Source of the DNA: Candidatus Limnocylindrales bacterium
GTDB lineage: Bacteria > Chloroflexota > Limnocylindria > Limnocylindrales > CSP1-4
NCBI GenBank assembly: GCA_030647575.1
Contig: JAUSJS010000173.1
Span: 1 to 18,312, forward strand
Length of the DNA stretch: 18,312 nucleotides
Direction: 5' to 3'
Both the position numbers and the translations under genes were made by a program. Position 1 is the first letter of the stretch; every line of letters starts with the position of its first letter. Positions 1 to 7,358 of this stretch are shown piece by piece. Below the pieces are notes generated by a model. It had not been told where the DNA came from and did not search any database. It worked only from the letters and a program-made list of their open reading frames with translations.

Positions 1-50
1 GGCGGTCAACGGCGGCCCTCGCGGTTCGGATCCGGGCGCTGAGCGACGTA

Positions 51-69
51 CCTGTAGCCGCGCTACAGG
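51..69. repeat. 8-bp inverted repeat, possible operator
   Basis: The arms CCTGTAGC (51-58) and GCTACAGG (62-69) are perfect inverted repeats around a 3-base centre. No T-run follows, so it does not look like an intrinsic terminator. It lies about 105 bases upstream of the -10 box of the XRE-cupin gene. It could be a regulator-binding site or the end of an upstream transcript. The rest of bases 1-214 shows no supportable gene. Confidence 0.4.
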
Positions 70-174
70 ATCGCTGCATGGTACGGGCGAAGGCGGCGGG
101 CGTCAACGCAGGAATCGTGCGAATCTCGCACGCTGCTCGACCGATCCGGCCTTCCGCCGCAGCCCGCCTGTACC

Positions 175-180
175 TATACT
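175..180 (+). promoter_or_regulatory. Candidate -10 box for the XRE-cupin gene and mannose operon
   Basis: TATACT at 175-180 is a close match to the sigma-70 -10 consensus and stands out in GC-rich sequence. No good -35 hexamer is visible 16-18 bases upstream. Transcription would start near 187, leaving a short leader that contains the GGAGGG ribosome-binding site at 204-209. Confidence 0.5.
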
Positions 181-214
181 TCAGTTTCGTGAAGCCAACC
201 TGCGGAGGGATCGA

Positions 215-769
215 GTGGCCACGGAACTCCAGCTCGGCGCCCGCATCCGAGCACTGCGCCAGGCGCGGCGGCTGACCCTGCGCGACGTCTCCGAACGGGC
301 CGGCGTGACCGAGAGCTTCCTGTCGCAAGTCGAGCGCGACGTGACCAGCCCGTCGATCGCGACCGTGCAGCGGATCGCCCACGCGCTGGATCTGTCCATC
401 GCCCAGCTCTTTGCCGAGGAACCGGCGACGGGTCGGGTCGTTCGCCGCGAGGCGCGCCGCCGGGTAGCCTATCCGGGGCTCAAGGCGGTCGACGAATTCC
501 TGACCTCGAACATGGCCGGCAAGCTCCAGGTGATCCTTTCGACCATCGAGCCTGGCGGCGGCACAGGTGCCGAGCCGTACACCCACGATTCGGATGAGGA
601 GGTGGTCGTCGTCCTGGCCGGCGTCCTGGATCTATGGGTCGGCGACAAGCATTACGTCCTGCGCGAGGGCGACGCCATCACCTTCCCGTCGCGCCTTCCG
701 CACTGGAACATGAACCACGGGGAGGCCCAGGCCGTGGTCCTGTTCTGCGTCACGCCGCCCAGCTTCTGA
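215..769 (+). CDS. XRE-family transcriptional regulator with C-terminal cupin sensor domain
   Basis: The 184-residue protein has an N-terminal XRE helix-turn-helix (about residues 7-66, with the pattern LTLRDVSERAGVTESFLSQVE) and a C-terminal cupin barrel (about 104-181). The cupin carries candidate metal- or ligand-contacting residues at H124, E128/E129 and H163. Two-domain proteins of this type (PuuR/SutR class) are usually repressors whose cupin binds a small metabolite. The GTG start at 215 is chosen because GGAGGG at 204-209 sits five bases upstream; the frame is open further upstream but has no better start. The gene is 22 bases before manC on the same strand, so it may control the GDP-mannose genes. 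The ligand cannot be read from the sequence. Confidence 0.9.
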   Translation: MATELQLGARIRALRQARRLTLRDVSERAGVTESFLSQVERDVTSPSIATVQRIAHALDLSIAQLFAEEPATGRVVRREARRRVAYPGLKAVDEFLTSNMAGKLQVILSTIEPGGGTGAEPYTHDSDEEVVVVLAGVLDLWVGDKHYVLREGDAITFPSRLPHWNMNHGEAQAVVLFCVTPPSF

Positions 770-791
770 GCGACCTTAGAATGGGTCGGAC

Positions 792-1835
792 ATGTATGCC
801 GTAATCATGGCCGGCGGGGGCGGGACGAGGCTTCACCCGTTGAGCCGACCGGAACGTCCGAAGCCCTTTCTGCCGCTGGTCGGCGACGAGTCGCTGCTCC
901 AGGCGACGGTCGCCCGCCTCGATGGCGTGACCGACGACATCACGATCGTCACGGATCGGCGGTACGAGCGACTGGTTCGCGCCCAGCTCCCCGGCGTGGC
1001 GGTGCTGACCGAACCCCTCGGTCGGAACACCGCTGCTGCGATCGCGCTCGCCGCGCTCGCCCTCGAGCGACCACAGGACGAGGTGATGCTGGTCCTGCCG
1101 GCCGATCAGACGGTCGAGAAGACCGACGTCTTCGCCGGCGTGCTGCGTGGCGCCGAGCACCTGGCGACAGGGTCTTTCGACCTCGACGATCCCCTCGTCA
1201 CCCTCGGCATCCAGGTCGACCGGCCGGCGACGGAGTACGGCTACCTGATCCCAGATCTCGAACGCGGCGATGAGATCCACGGCCTTCGGGCCTACCCGTT
1301 GCTGCGCTTCGAGGAGAAGCCCAAACCAGCTCGCGCCGAGGAGCTCGCCGAGCAGTCAGGCGTCGCCTGGAACGCGGGCATCTTCCTGTGGCGCCGGCGG
1401 GCGATTCTGGCCACACTCGGGCGCTACACCGGGCTGCTCCAGTCGCTCGGGCCGATGGTCGCCTCGCCCCAGATGCTCGACCATGCCTACGAGTCGATCC
1501 AGCGGGCCGTCTCGATCGACCATGCCGTGATGGAGAGCAGTGCCCGCAACGGCGTCGTGGTCATGGCCTCGATGGACGTGGGCTGGTCGGACATTGGATC
1601 GTGGTCGGCGCTCCTCGCGGCGATTGGTGCGCGGGGCACGGGATCGGTGGTCCAGGCTGGCGAGACCGTCGAAGTGGAGGCTGACGATCTGGTAGTCCGG
1701 CGGGTCGATGGGCGGCTCGGCGTCATTGCCCCGCCCGAGCGCGGTAGCATCACCGCGGTGCACCCGATCGCCGTCCTGCGCGGCACGGGTCCCGATCGGG
1801 ACCGCATCGAGGCGCTCATTCAGCGCTGTGCCTAG
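792..1835 (+). CDS. manC: Mannose-1-phosphate guanylyltransferase (monofunctional)
   Basis: This enzyme transfers GMP from GTP to mannose-1-phosphate, giving GDP-mannose in the cytoplasm. The nucleotide-binding signature GGGGTRLHPLSRPERPKPF is at residues 8-26. Further nucleotidyltransferase motifs are EPLGRNTAAAI (74-84), FEEKP (173-177), WNAGIF (193-198) and GWSDIGSW (264-271). At 347 residues it lacks the C-terminal isomerase domain of the long bifunctional type; that activity appears as a separate gene at 3328. The ATG at 792 is preceded by no clear Shine-Dalgarno sequence, but an in-frame TAG at 777-779 excludes upstream starts. The phosphohexomutase follows after 14 bases, consistent with one operon. 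Confidence 0.92.
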   Translation: MYAVIMAGGGGTRLHPLSRPERPKPFLPLVGDESLLQATVARLDGVTDDITIVTDRRYERLVRAQLPGVAVLTEPLGRNTAAAIALAALALERPQDEVMLVLPADQTVEKTDVFAGVLRGAEHLATGSFDLDDPLVTLGIQVDRPATEYGYLIPDLERGDEIHGLRAYPLLRFEEKPKPARAEELAEQSGVAWNAGIFLWRRRAILATLGRYTGLLQSLGPMVASPQMLDHAYESIQRAVSIDHAVMESSARNGVVVMASMDVGWSDIGSWSALLAAIGARGTGSVVQAGETVEVEADDLVVRRVDGRLGVIAPPERGSITAVHPIAVLRGTGPDRDRIEALIQRCA

Positions 1836-1849
1836 CCGGAGGAACGAGG

Positions 1850-3331
1850 TTGACCCTGGCGAGCGAAGCCCCCGCGCCCACGACGATCGTGTTCGGCACC
1901 GACGGCTGGCGCGCGCGAATCGCCGACGAGTTCACCTTCGACAACGTCCGCCGCTGCGCTGACGGGGTGGCTCAGTACGTCGTCGATCGCGGCGAGCAGG
2001 CCAAGGGCGTCGTGATCGCCTACGACCGGCGGTTCGCGTCCGAGCACTTTGCCCAGGCCGCCGGCGAGGTGATCCTCGCCCGCGACATTCCGGTCGCCTT
2101 CGCCGTCCACGCGGTCCCGACCCAGATGAGCTCGTACGAGGTGATCGAGCGCGGCGCCGCGGCCGGGATCGTGATCACCGCCAGCCACAACCCATGGGTG
2201 GACAACGGGTTCAAGGTCAAGGCCCCGACGGGTGCGGCCGCCGGTGCCGAGATCCTCGGGGTCATCGAGGCCCGCCTCGCCGAGAACGGTGGCGCGGCCA
2301 TCGCCCGGCGGCCGTTCGCCGACGCCGAGGCAGCCGGGCTCGTCGAGCGCTTCGATCCGTTCGAGGGATACCAACGGTTCGTCCGCCGGACGGTCGACAT
2401 CGATGCCCTGAAGGCGGCCGACGTCCACGTCCTGGTCGATCCCATGTGGGGTGCCGGGAGTGGCTGGCTCTCGCGGCTCCTGTCGGGTGGGCGCATCCGG
2501 GTCACCGAGATCCATCAGGAGCGGAACCCGTACTTCGGTGGCGTCAACCCCGAGCCGATCCGTCCCAACATCGATGAAGCGCTGGGCATGCTCGCCCGCG
2601 ATGGTTTCGATCTCGGCTTGCTGCTCGATGGCGACGCCGATCGGGCGGGCGCGGCCGACGAACGTGGCACCTTCATCCACCAGCTCCAGGTCACCGGCCT
2701 GCTCATGTACTACCTGGCCGAGCATCGCGGCTGGCGCGACCCGGTCGTCGTCAGCGTCAACAACACGTCGATGGCGGCACGTCTCGGCGAGAAGTACGGG
2801 ATCGCCACGTACGAGACCCCCGTGGGCTTCAAGAATATCGGGCCGAAGATGATCGAGACCGGGGCGATGATGGGCGCCGAGGAGTCGGGCGGGTTCGGCT
2901 TCGGGATGCATCTGCCCGAGCGCGACGGGATCTATGCCGATCTGCTGCTGCTCGATCTCTTCCTGCGCGAACGTGCCGCCGGCCGATGGCCGGTTTCGCG
3001 GGCGATCGAGCGCTTTCATGAGATCGCCGGCCCGTCGTTCTACCGGCGGATCGATGTCCACATCGACCGTCCGCTCTACCCCGAGACGAAGCGACGGCTT
3101 CTGGTCGACCTCCGCCAGCAGGCCCCGGCCGAGCTGGCCGGCCAGCCGGTGACCCGGACCCTGCCCCTGGAGACCGGCGACGGCTTCAAGTTCTGGGTCG
3201 GCGACGGATCGTGGCTGCTGGTCCGGACGTCCGGCACCGAGCCGCTGGTCCGGATCTACACCGAGGCGACCTCGGGGGCGACCCGCGAGGCGATGCTGGT
3301 CGCCGGCGAGCAGCTGGTCCGGGGCTCATGA
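1850..3331 (+). CDS. Phosphomannomutase/phosphoglucomutase (alpha-D-phosphohexomutase family)
   Basis: This cytoplasmic enzyme interconverts hexose 6- and 1-phosphates; the context favours mannose-6-phosphate to mannose-1-phosphate, the substrate of the preceding ManC. All four family landmarks are visible in the 493-residue protein: the phosphoserine loop TASHNP (110-115, Ser112), the Mg-binding loop DGDADR (260-265), the sugar-specificity loop EESGG (344-348) and the phosphate-binding RTSGTEP (459-465). The start is a TTG at 1850 with GGAGG at 1838-1842 at good spacing. The stop overlaps the next start as ATGA at 3328-3331, which suggests translational coupling. The sequence alone does not say whether glucose or mannose phosphate is preferred, so no gene symbol is given. 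Confidence 0.92.
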   Translation: MTLASEAPAPTTIVFGTDGWRARIADEFTFDNVRRCADGVAQYVVDRGEQAKGVVIAYDRRFASEHFAQAAGEVILARDIPVAFAVHAVPTQMSSYEVIERGAAAGIVITASHNPWVDNGFKVKAPTGAAAGAEILGVIEARLAENGGAAIARRPFADAEAAGLVERFDPFEGYQRFVRRTVDIDALKAADVHVLVDPMWGAGSGWLSRLLSGGRIRVTEIHQERNPYFGGVNPEPIRPNIDEALGMLARDGFDLGLLLDGDADRAGAADERGTFIHQLQVTGLLMYYLAEHRGWRDPVVVSVNNTSMAARLGEKYGIATYETPVGFKNIGPKMIETGAMMGAEESGGFGFGMHLPERDGIYADLLLLDLFLRERAAGRWPVSRAIERFHEIAGPSFYRRIDVHIDRPLYPETKRRLLVDLRQQAPAELAGQPVTRTLPLETGDGFKFWVGDGSWLLVRTSGTEPLVRIYTEATSGATREAMLVAGEQLVRGS

Positions 3332-3708
3332 GCGCGGACGCGATCGGGACCGGACGGCGGGTCGACAAGCCATGGGGTCATGAGCTGATCTGGGCGCACA
3401 CGGACCGCTACGTCGCCAAGACCCTGGTGATCGAGGCGGGCAAGCGGCTCAGCCTGCAGCGCCACCTGGTCAAGGACGAATCGATCCTGGTCTCGTCCGG
3501 GCGGCTGCGCCTGGTGCTCGAGGACGATGAGGGAACGGTCTGCATCGAGGAGCTCGGTCCCGGTGAGCACCGCCACGTGCCGACAGGTCGGATCCACCGG
3601 TACGAGGCGATCGAACGCTGCACGCTGATCGAGGTCTCGACCCCCGAGCTCGACGACGTCGTCCGACTGGAAGACGACTTCGGGCGCGAAGGGACCAGCG
3701 CGCCGTAG
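3328..3708 (+). CDS. Stand-alone cupin mannose-6-phosphate isomerase (type II-like)
   Basis: The 126-residue single-domain cupin resembles the C-terminal isomerase half of bifunctional ManC proteins. It has the N-terminal KPWG motif (residues 14-17), SLQRH near residues 42-46 and a second cupin motif, EHRHVPTGRIHRYEA. It probably interconverts fructose-6-phosphate and mannose-6-phosphate, completing the path to GDP-mannose with its two upstream neighbours. The ATG at 3328 overlaps the mutase stop. The frame is open back to 3211, but that stretch lies inside the mutase and lacks conserved sequence. The first cupin motif has DES where many relatives have a second His and SEH, so the metal site may differ. 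A sugar-binding cupin of other function is the main alternative. Confidence 0.8.
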   Translation: MSADAIGTGRRVDKPWGHELIWAHTDRYVAKTLVIEAGKRLSLQRHLVKDESILVSSGRLRLVLEDDEGTVCIEELGPGEHRHVPTGRIHRYEAIERCTLIEVSTPELDDVVRLEDDFGREGTSAP

Positions 3709-3714
3709 GGCGTG

Positions 3715-3738
3715 GTCCTGGTCAGACCGGGACGATTT
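3715..3738 (+). terminator. Weak candidate terminator after the mannose operon
   Basis: GTCCTGG (3715-3721) can pair with CCGGGAC (3727-3733) with one G-U pair and a TCAGA loop, followed by GATTT. It begins six bases after the isomerase stop. The T-tract is only three bases, so termination would be inefficient or Rho-assisted. Confidence 0.35.
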
Positions 3739-3765
3739 GGGGATGCCCTCGGCGGCCGTCGGGTG

Positions 3766-3771
3766 TAGGCT
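3766..3771 (+). promoter_or_regulatory. Candidate -10 box for the SWIM gene
   Basis: TAGGCT at 3766-3771 fits the TAnnnT pattern seen before other genes in this window and is about 95 bases upstream of the SWIM gene start. No convincing -35 is visible. Confidence 0.3.
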
Positions 3772-3860
3772 TCTGACACGCGACCGCCATCACCGGTCGA
3801 GGTGCATGACCGGACGGCGGCCCCGCCAGCGCCCTCGAGGGCAACGGAGGTAGCACCGCG

Positions 3861-4136
3861 ATGCACAGTTCCCTGATCGGCAAGGTCGAGAAGGCAAATC
3901 GGTACGCTCGCGAGCTCGATCGGATCACGATCGATCGACTCTCGCTCACGTTCCGCGGCGACAACGACACGCACCATGTCGACCTCGACGCCGGCCAGTG
4001 GCGATGCACCTGCCACTACTTCGACAGTTGGGGATCATGCGTTCACCTTCTGGCGCTCCAGAAGGTGCTCGGGGTGATGTTGCCCGAGGAAGCCCAGGTC
4101 TCCATCTTCGCGGCGGAGCCAGTCCCGACCGCCTGA
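3861..4136 (+). CDS. Small SWIM zinc-finger protein
   Basis: The 91-residue protein carries a SWIM signature CxC-x8-CxH: C49, C51, C60 and H62, within WRCTCHYFDSWGSCVHLLAL. SWIM domains bind zinc and mediate DNA or protein contacts, usually as parts of SWI2/SNF2 ATPases or MuDR-type transposases. Here the domain stands alone after about 45 N-terminal residues rich in charged amino acids, and no helicase or transposase is adjacent. The ATG at 3861 has GGAGG at 3846-3850. It is flanked by its own candidate promoter and a strong terminator, so it is probably a single-gene transcript. Its cellular role cannot be told from the sequence; a partner protein encoded elsewhere is likely. Confidence 0.8.
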   Translation: MHSSLIGKVEKANRYARELDRITIDRLSLTFRGDNDTHHVDLDAGQWRCTCHYFDSWGSCVHLLALQKVLGVMLPEEAQVSIFAAEPVPTA

Positions 4137-4174
4137 CCCGAGATGCCGCCCGGCAGGGCCGGCGAAGCGAACAC

Positions 4175-4212
4175 GGCGCGGACGATCTGCATCGTCCGCG
4201 CCGATTCGTTTG
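4175..4212. terminator. Strong hairpin terminator between convergent genes
   Basis: GGCGCGGACGAT (4175-4186) and ATCGTCCGCGCC (4191-4202) form a perfect 12-bp stem with a CTGC loop, followed on the plus strand by GATTCGTTTGT. It lies between the SWIM gene (stop at 4136) and the convergent lipoprotein gene (stop at 4213) and probably serves both directions, more strongly the plus strand. Confidence 0.75.
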
Positions 4213-4809
4213 TCAGTCGACCTCCATGAGCCAGTAGTAGGCGGCCGACCCTCGGTTGTCGGCAAACCAGACGCTCACGTTGACGGACCATGTGCCTTGT
4301 GGCGGGGCCGCGAAGGTGACTGGGCCGCCCATTCCTTCGCCGAGGCCGACCGGCGCAGATCCATCCAGACCGCCGGGCGCTATCCGGCTCACCGTCCAAT
4401 TCGCGATGGCCACAGGCTGCGCGAGCGTGAGCGTCAATCGCTCGCCGGACCCCAGGTGGATCGGACTCCCGTCCAGCCACGGCCCATCTGAGCCACTGTT
4501 CTCCCAGCTGAAGGATCCGAGCTCACCGATGACCGGATCGCCGCCCTCGACGGCGATCGAGGCGGCGGGCGGCTCGGGCATGGGCGTCTCCGGGACGGGC
4601 GAATCCGAAGGCGGTACCTCTGTTGTTGGCGTTTCCGACGGGACGGCCGTTTCCGATGGCTCCGCGGAGGCCGCGGCAATCGTGACGGACGGGGAGTCGG
4701 CCAGGCTGGCGCCCGGCCGGCTGCAGCCAGCAAGGAGCAGGCTTGCCGACACGAGCGCCAACAAGACCGGTCGCGCGGATCGATGGACTGTCACTGTCAT
4801 TCCTTTCAT
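4213..4809 (-). CDS. Putative lipoprotein of unknown function
   Basis: The 198-residue protein begins with a basic n-region, a hydrophobic stretch and a lipobox LLAGC with the lipidated Cys at 29. A Pro/Ser/Thr/Glu-rich linker of roughly 55 residues follows, then a folded C-terminal domain of about 110 residues that looks all-beta, with WTVSRIAPGG and GTWSVNVSVWFADN. It should be exported and membrane-anchored. The start is uncertain: ATG at 4809 is used here, ATG at 4800 is equally possible, and the GTG at 4857 would overlap the previous stop and add a non-signal extension. None has a good ribosome-binding site. It is the last gene of the minus-strand envelope cassette. I do not recognise the C-terminal domain. 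Confidence 0.75.
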   Translation of the reverse strand: MKGMTVTVHRSARPVLLALVSASLLLAGCSRPGASLADSPSVTIAAASAEPSETAVPSETPTTEVPPSDSPVPETPMPEPPAASIAVEGGDPVIGELGSFSWENSGSDGPWLDGSPIHLGSGERLTLTLAQPVAIANWTVSRIAPGGLDGSAPVGLGEGMGGPVTFAAPPQGTWSVNVSVWFADNRGSAAYYWLMEVD

Positions 4810-4856
4810 CGAACGGGAGGACGGACCGGGACGCGATCCTGCGCGAGAGCGAACCA

Positions 4857-5888
4857 CTACTGACCTACGGCGACGGTCACGGTCGGCGATGTCGCGGCTC
4901 GGAGACCTTCACCGGGCGGCTTCGCGAAGACGGCCCGGAACTCTGTGCGGGATTGGAGGCTCAGCGACTTCGTGTAGGTGCCGGAAGTGGACCCGTAGGC
5001 CATCGTTCCGGCGGGAAGCCACGCCGTCGTCCCGGCGGCGCGCTGCTGCAGGGTCACGGATCGCAGGGCGACAGGATTCAGGGCGAGGCGGACGTAGCTC
5101 GAGACGTTGGCGACCTTGAGGGTGGCGGTCAGGGTGGTCGTGCCGCCCTTGGCGACGGCGGTCGGGTTGGCGGTCAACGCCAGCGTCGTGGCGAGATCCA
5201 GGCACGTGGAGTACTTCGCGCCCCAGCCCTGCATGTCGTACTGAAGCTGCAGGCTGGCCACGTCGCACCGGCCGAACGCGTGGGCGTTCCACCCGGCCTT
5301 CGGCTTGGCATGTGAACCGGTCTGAACGACCGCATCGGTATAGTCGGACTCGCTCGTGAAGGTGCTGTGGTGGTCCAGGATCTCGACGTGCCCGAACTCG
5401 TCGAGCATGATGTTCTCCACGTCGTAGCATCCATCGGGCCAGGTTGTATAGGCCTGGCACCAGCGCAGCGAGCCCCAGTCGAACTTGTGGCCCTGTTCGC
5501 GCATCCACATCGAGAAGCTGGTCGGGGCGCTGCGGCTGAAGCAGGCAATGCCGATCGGGCTGCACGTCGCCCCGACGCCGTAGCCGATCAGGTTCGAGGC
5601 GCCAGTCGCATAGCCGAACGTGGCCGCCTGCGAGCCGCGCGTGGCGCTGGCGTCGGCTGCCGCCGCCTTGATGGCGGTTTGGTAGGCAGCGGCGGGCACG
5701 GACCCGGCCCGCCAGCTGAATTGCAGGCTCTGGTTCTGGTTCCAGCGCCCGCTGAAGATGGGATCCGGCCCGTGGGCCGTGACACTCGTGGCGGCCACGA
5801 GCAAGGCGATCACCGCCGCCACGGCGCAGGCCAACCAGCGGACCGAGCGCACCCTGGCTCGATCCGACATCCACATCCGGGTGTTCAT
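4857..5888 (-). CDS. Secreted zincin-like protein with Ig-like C-terminal domain
   Basis: The 343-residue protein has a Sec signal peptide (hydrophobic residues about 18-36, likely cleavage after VTA at 38). Its central domain contains LDEFGHVEILDHH (162-174), which aligns with the matrixin/metzincin motif HExxHxxGxxH. The first His is Asp (D163) and the Gly is Ile (I170); E164, H167 and H173 are kept. Six cysteines in the mature part (109, 116, 144, 154, 208, 229) could form disulfides. Residues about 231-343 look like an Ig-like beta-sandwich. The protein is either an inactive zincin or a protease with an unusual metal ligand. The ATG at 5888 overlaps the upstream stop as ATGA. Its close neighbours are also exported. 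Confidence 0.78.
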   Translation of the reverse strand: MNTRMWMSDRARVRSVRWLACAVAAVIALLVAATSVTAHGPDPIFSGRWNQNQSLQFSWRAGSVPAAAYQTAIKAAAADASATRGSQAATFGYATGASNLIGYGVGATCSPIGIACFSRSAPTSFSMWMREQGHKFDWGSLRWCQAYTTWPDGCYDVENIMLDEFGHVEILDHHSTFTSESDYTDAVVQTGSHAKPKAGWNAHAFGRCDVASLQLQYDMQGWGAKYSTCLDLATTLALTANPTAVAKGGTTTLTATLKVANVSSYVRLALNPVALRSVTLQQRAAGTTAWLPAGTMAYGSTSGTYTKSLSLQSRTEFRAVFAKPPGEGLRAATSPTVTVAVGQ

Positions 5889-7042
5889 CGCGCGACCTCA
5901 TCGAGCTGGACGGTCGTACCGTCCGGGACGTGGCGGAGTTGGGTCTGGGCATTCGGGCCGCTGCCCGGAAGGCGCCCGTCGGGGCCCAGGACGACCCACC
6001 CGGACGGGACTCGCGTCGCAGCCTCGGCCACGGTCGTCGACGGGTGCAATCGCAGGCCGTCGGGAAGGCGGCCGAGGTCGGTGGCTGACGACCCGTCGAG
6101 GGCGATGGCTCGGAGCGCGACGCCGGATTCGTCGAAGACCTCGTGGACCAGGCGGGGCCCGTCCGGTGTCGCGATCACGACCGCCACGGCTCCGGCGTCC
6201 GCAAGGACCTCCCGGCCGCCGCTCTCCAGGTTGACGGCGACGATCGGGCAGGGGAAGGCGGGGCAAGCGGCGTAGGCGACCAGCACGTCGCCGTCGAGCC
6301 CGACCAGCGTGCCCAGATCCGGCTCGGCGACCGTCCGCGGCGTGCCGCCGGCTGGGTCGATGACCCGGGTTCGGCACGCAGCCTCGCCACACGACTGGAT
6401 AGCCAGCGTCCGACCAGAGACGTCCCAGGAGAGCTCAGTCGTGTATGTCCGGCCGAACCGGACGTCGGTGCCGATCGGTTCCAGGATTCGCACGGCCGGC
6501 AATGTGCCGTCCAGCGGTCTCGTCCAGATGCCGAGATCCTCGCGCGTGGCCCGATCGACGCGCATCTCGTAGATCGTTTCGCCCGCCGGATCGATCGTCG
6601 CCCGTCGGATGACGGCGGATTCCTCGGCCACGGCCCACGAGCATTCGCCGGCCACGTTCACCGCCTCGAGTCGCGAGGTCGAGCCATCATCGGCACCGAC
6701 CAGGACGATCCGACCGAACGGGCCCGCGGCGAACGACTCGGGCGGCAGATCCATAATCCGGCTCGATCGGTCGCCGGCGGTTCCCAGGGCCAGGCGTTGA
6801 CCCTGCAACGCTCCCTCGTGGTCGAGGCGGGGATCCAGCCGGAACCATGCCTCCAGGTGCAGATCGCCTAGTCCGATCGGCCCGGGCGATCGCGCCGCGG
6901 AGACTCGATCCCCCGCCTCGTCGTCGCAGGCGGGTGGCATCCACGGACGTTGCCCGGCACCGATCGCGGTCGACGCGATCGACCCAACCGCGCCGAGGGC
7001 AATCACCCCCGGACCTATCCAGCGCAGCCATCGTGACTCCAT
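5885..7042 (-). CDS. Membrane-anchored, probable beta-propeller protein
   Basis: The 385-residue protein has one N-terminal hydrophobic segment (about residues 8-29), a signal anchor or uncleaved signal peptide. The remainder is a series of short beta-strand-rich repeats with patterns such as IDPAGETIYEMRVD, LSWDVSGRTLAIQS and IATPDGPRLVHE, typical of TolB/WD40-like propellers. No catalytic motif is seen. The ATG at 7042 is chosen because GGAGGAG (7059-7053 on the minus strand) lies ten bases upstream; the frame is open to 7150 but that extension lacks conserved features. It is the first gene of the minus-strand cassette and overlaps the next by four bases. It probably acts outside the membrane, perhaps as a scaffold or sensor. 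I do not recognise a specific family. Confidence 0.72.
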   Translation of the reverse strand: MESRWLRWIGPGVIALGAVGSIASTAIGAGQRPWMPPACDDEAGDRVSAARSPGPIGLGDLHLEAWFRLDPRLDHEGALQGQRLALGTAGDRSSRIMDLPPESFAAGPFGRIVLVGADDGSTSRLEAVNVAGECSWAVAEESAVIRRATIDPAGETIYEMRVDRATREDLGIWTRPLDGTLPAVRILEPIGTDVRFGRTYTTELSWDVSGRTLAIQSCGEAACRTRVIDPAGGTPRTVAEPDLGTLVGLDGDVLVAYAACPAFPCPIVAVNLESGGREVLADAGAVAVVIATPDGPRLVHEVFDESGVALRAIALDGSSATDLGRLPDGLRLHPSTTVAEAATRVPSGWVVLGPDGRLPGSGPNAQTQLRHVPDGTTVQLDEVAR

Positions 7043-7120
7043 CACGGTCGAACTCCTCCGGCGGGACAGGCTGTGGCGGGAGGAGGGCGAGGTGGCGATG
7101 GTCGCAGGCGCCTCGTATCG

Positions 7121-7136
7121 GCGGCTTATCAGCCGC
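7121..7136. repeat. Small hairpin in the divergent intergenic region
   Basis: GCGGCT (7121-7126) and AGCCGC (7131-7136) form a 6-bp stem around TATC. It lies between the minus-strand cassette and the riboswitch leader. It could be in the 5' leader of the cassette or an operator; the function is not evident. No other gene is seen in 7043-7440. Confidence 0.3.
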
Positions 7137-7189
7137 TTCACCCGGGGCAAACCGACGATCGTGGCGGACGAGTTCCTGTGCTAGGCTCA

Positions 7190-7305
7190 GCGAGACATCT
7201 CTGTGTCACGCCGCGTGGTCGCGAAGCCGGTGAGATCCCGGCACAGTCCCGCTACGGTGAACGCCCCTTAAGGGGCGCAAGTCCGGTCGCCGACCTCACG
7301 GTGCA
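7190..7305 (+). promoter_or_regulatory. Cobalamin (AdoCbl-class) riboswitch aptamer
   Basis: The core GAAGCCGGTGAGATCCCGGC continues as ACAGTCCCGC and CTACGGTGA (7223-7260), the conserved cobalamin aptamer heart. It is followed by the hairpin CGCCCC-TTAA-GGGGCG (7262-7277) and the 3' segment AAGTCCGGTCGCCGACC. A closing helix can form between CGTGGTCG (7214-7221) and CGAC-CT-CACG (7291-7300). The aptamer precedes btuF by about 135 bases and should sense coenzyme B12 and repress the downstream uptake and salvage operon. The boundaries are approximate. A candidate -10, TAGGCT, is at 7182-7187. Confidence 0.93.
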
Positions 7306-7358
7306 TGCTTGAACCTTCGAGAGAAAGGTAGGCAGGACCGTGCGACCCACCGGCTGAG

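Noticed and set aside
1832..3061. A 409-codon open frame on the minus strand opposite the phosphohexomutase
   Set aside because: It mirrors a gene with all its catalytic motifs on the plus strand and reads as Asp/Gly/Arg-rich low-information sequence, a common antisense shadow in GC-rich DNA.
3211..3327. Upstream extension of the cupin isomerase
   Set aside because: It is inside the mutase 3' end in another frame and lacks conserved residues; the ATGA overlap at 3328 is a better start.
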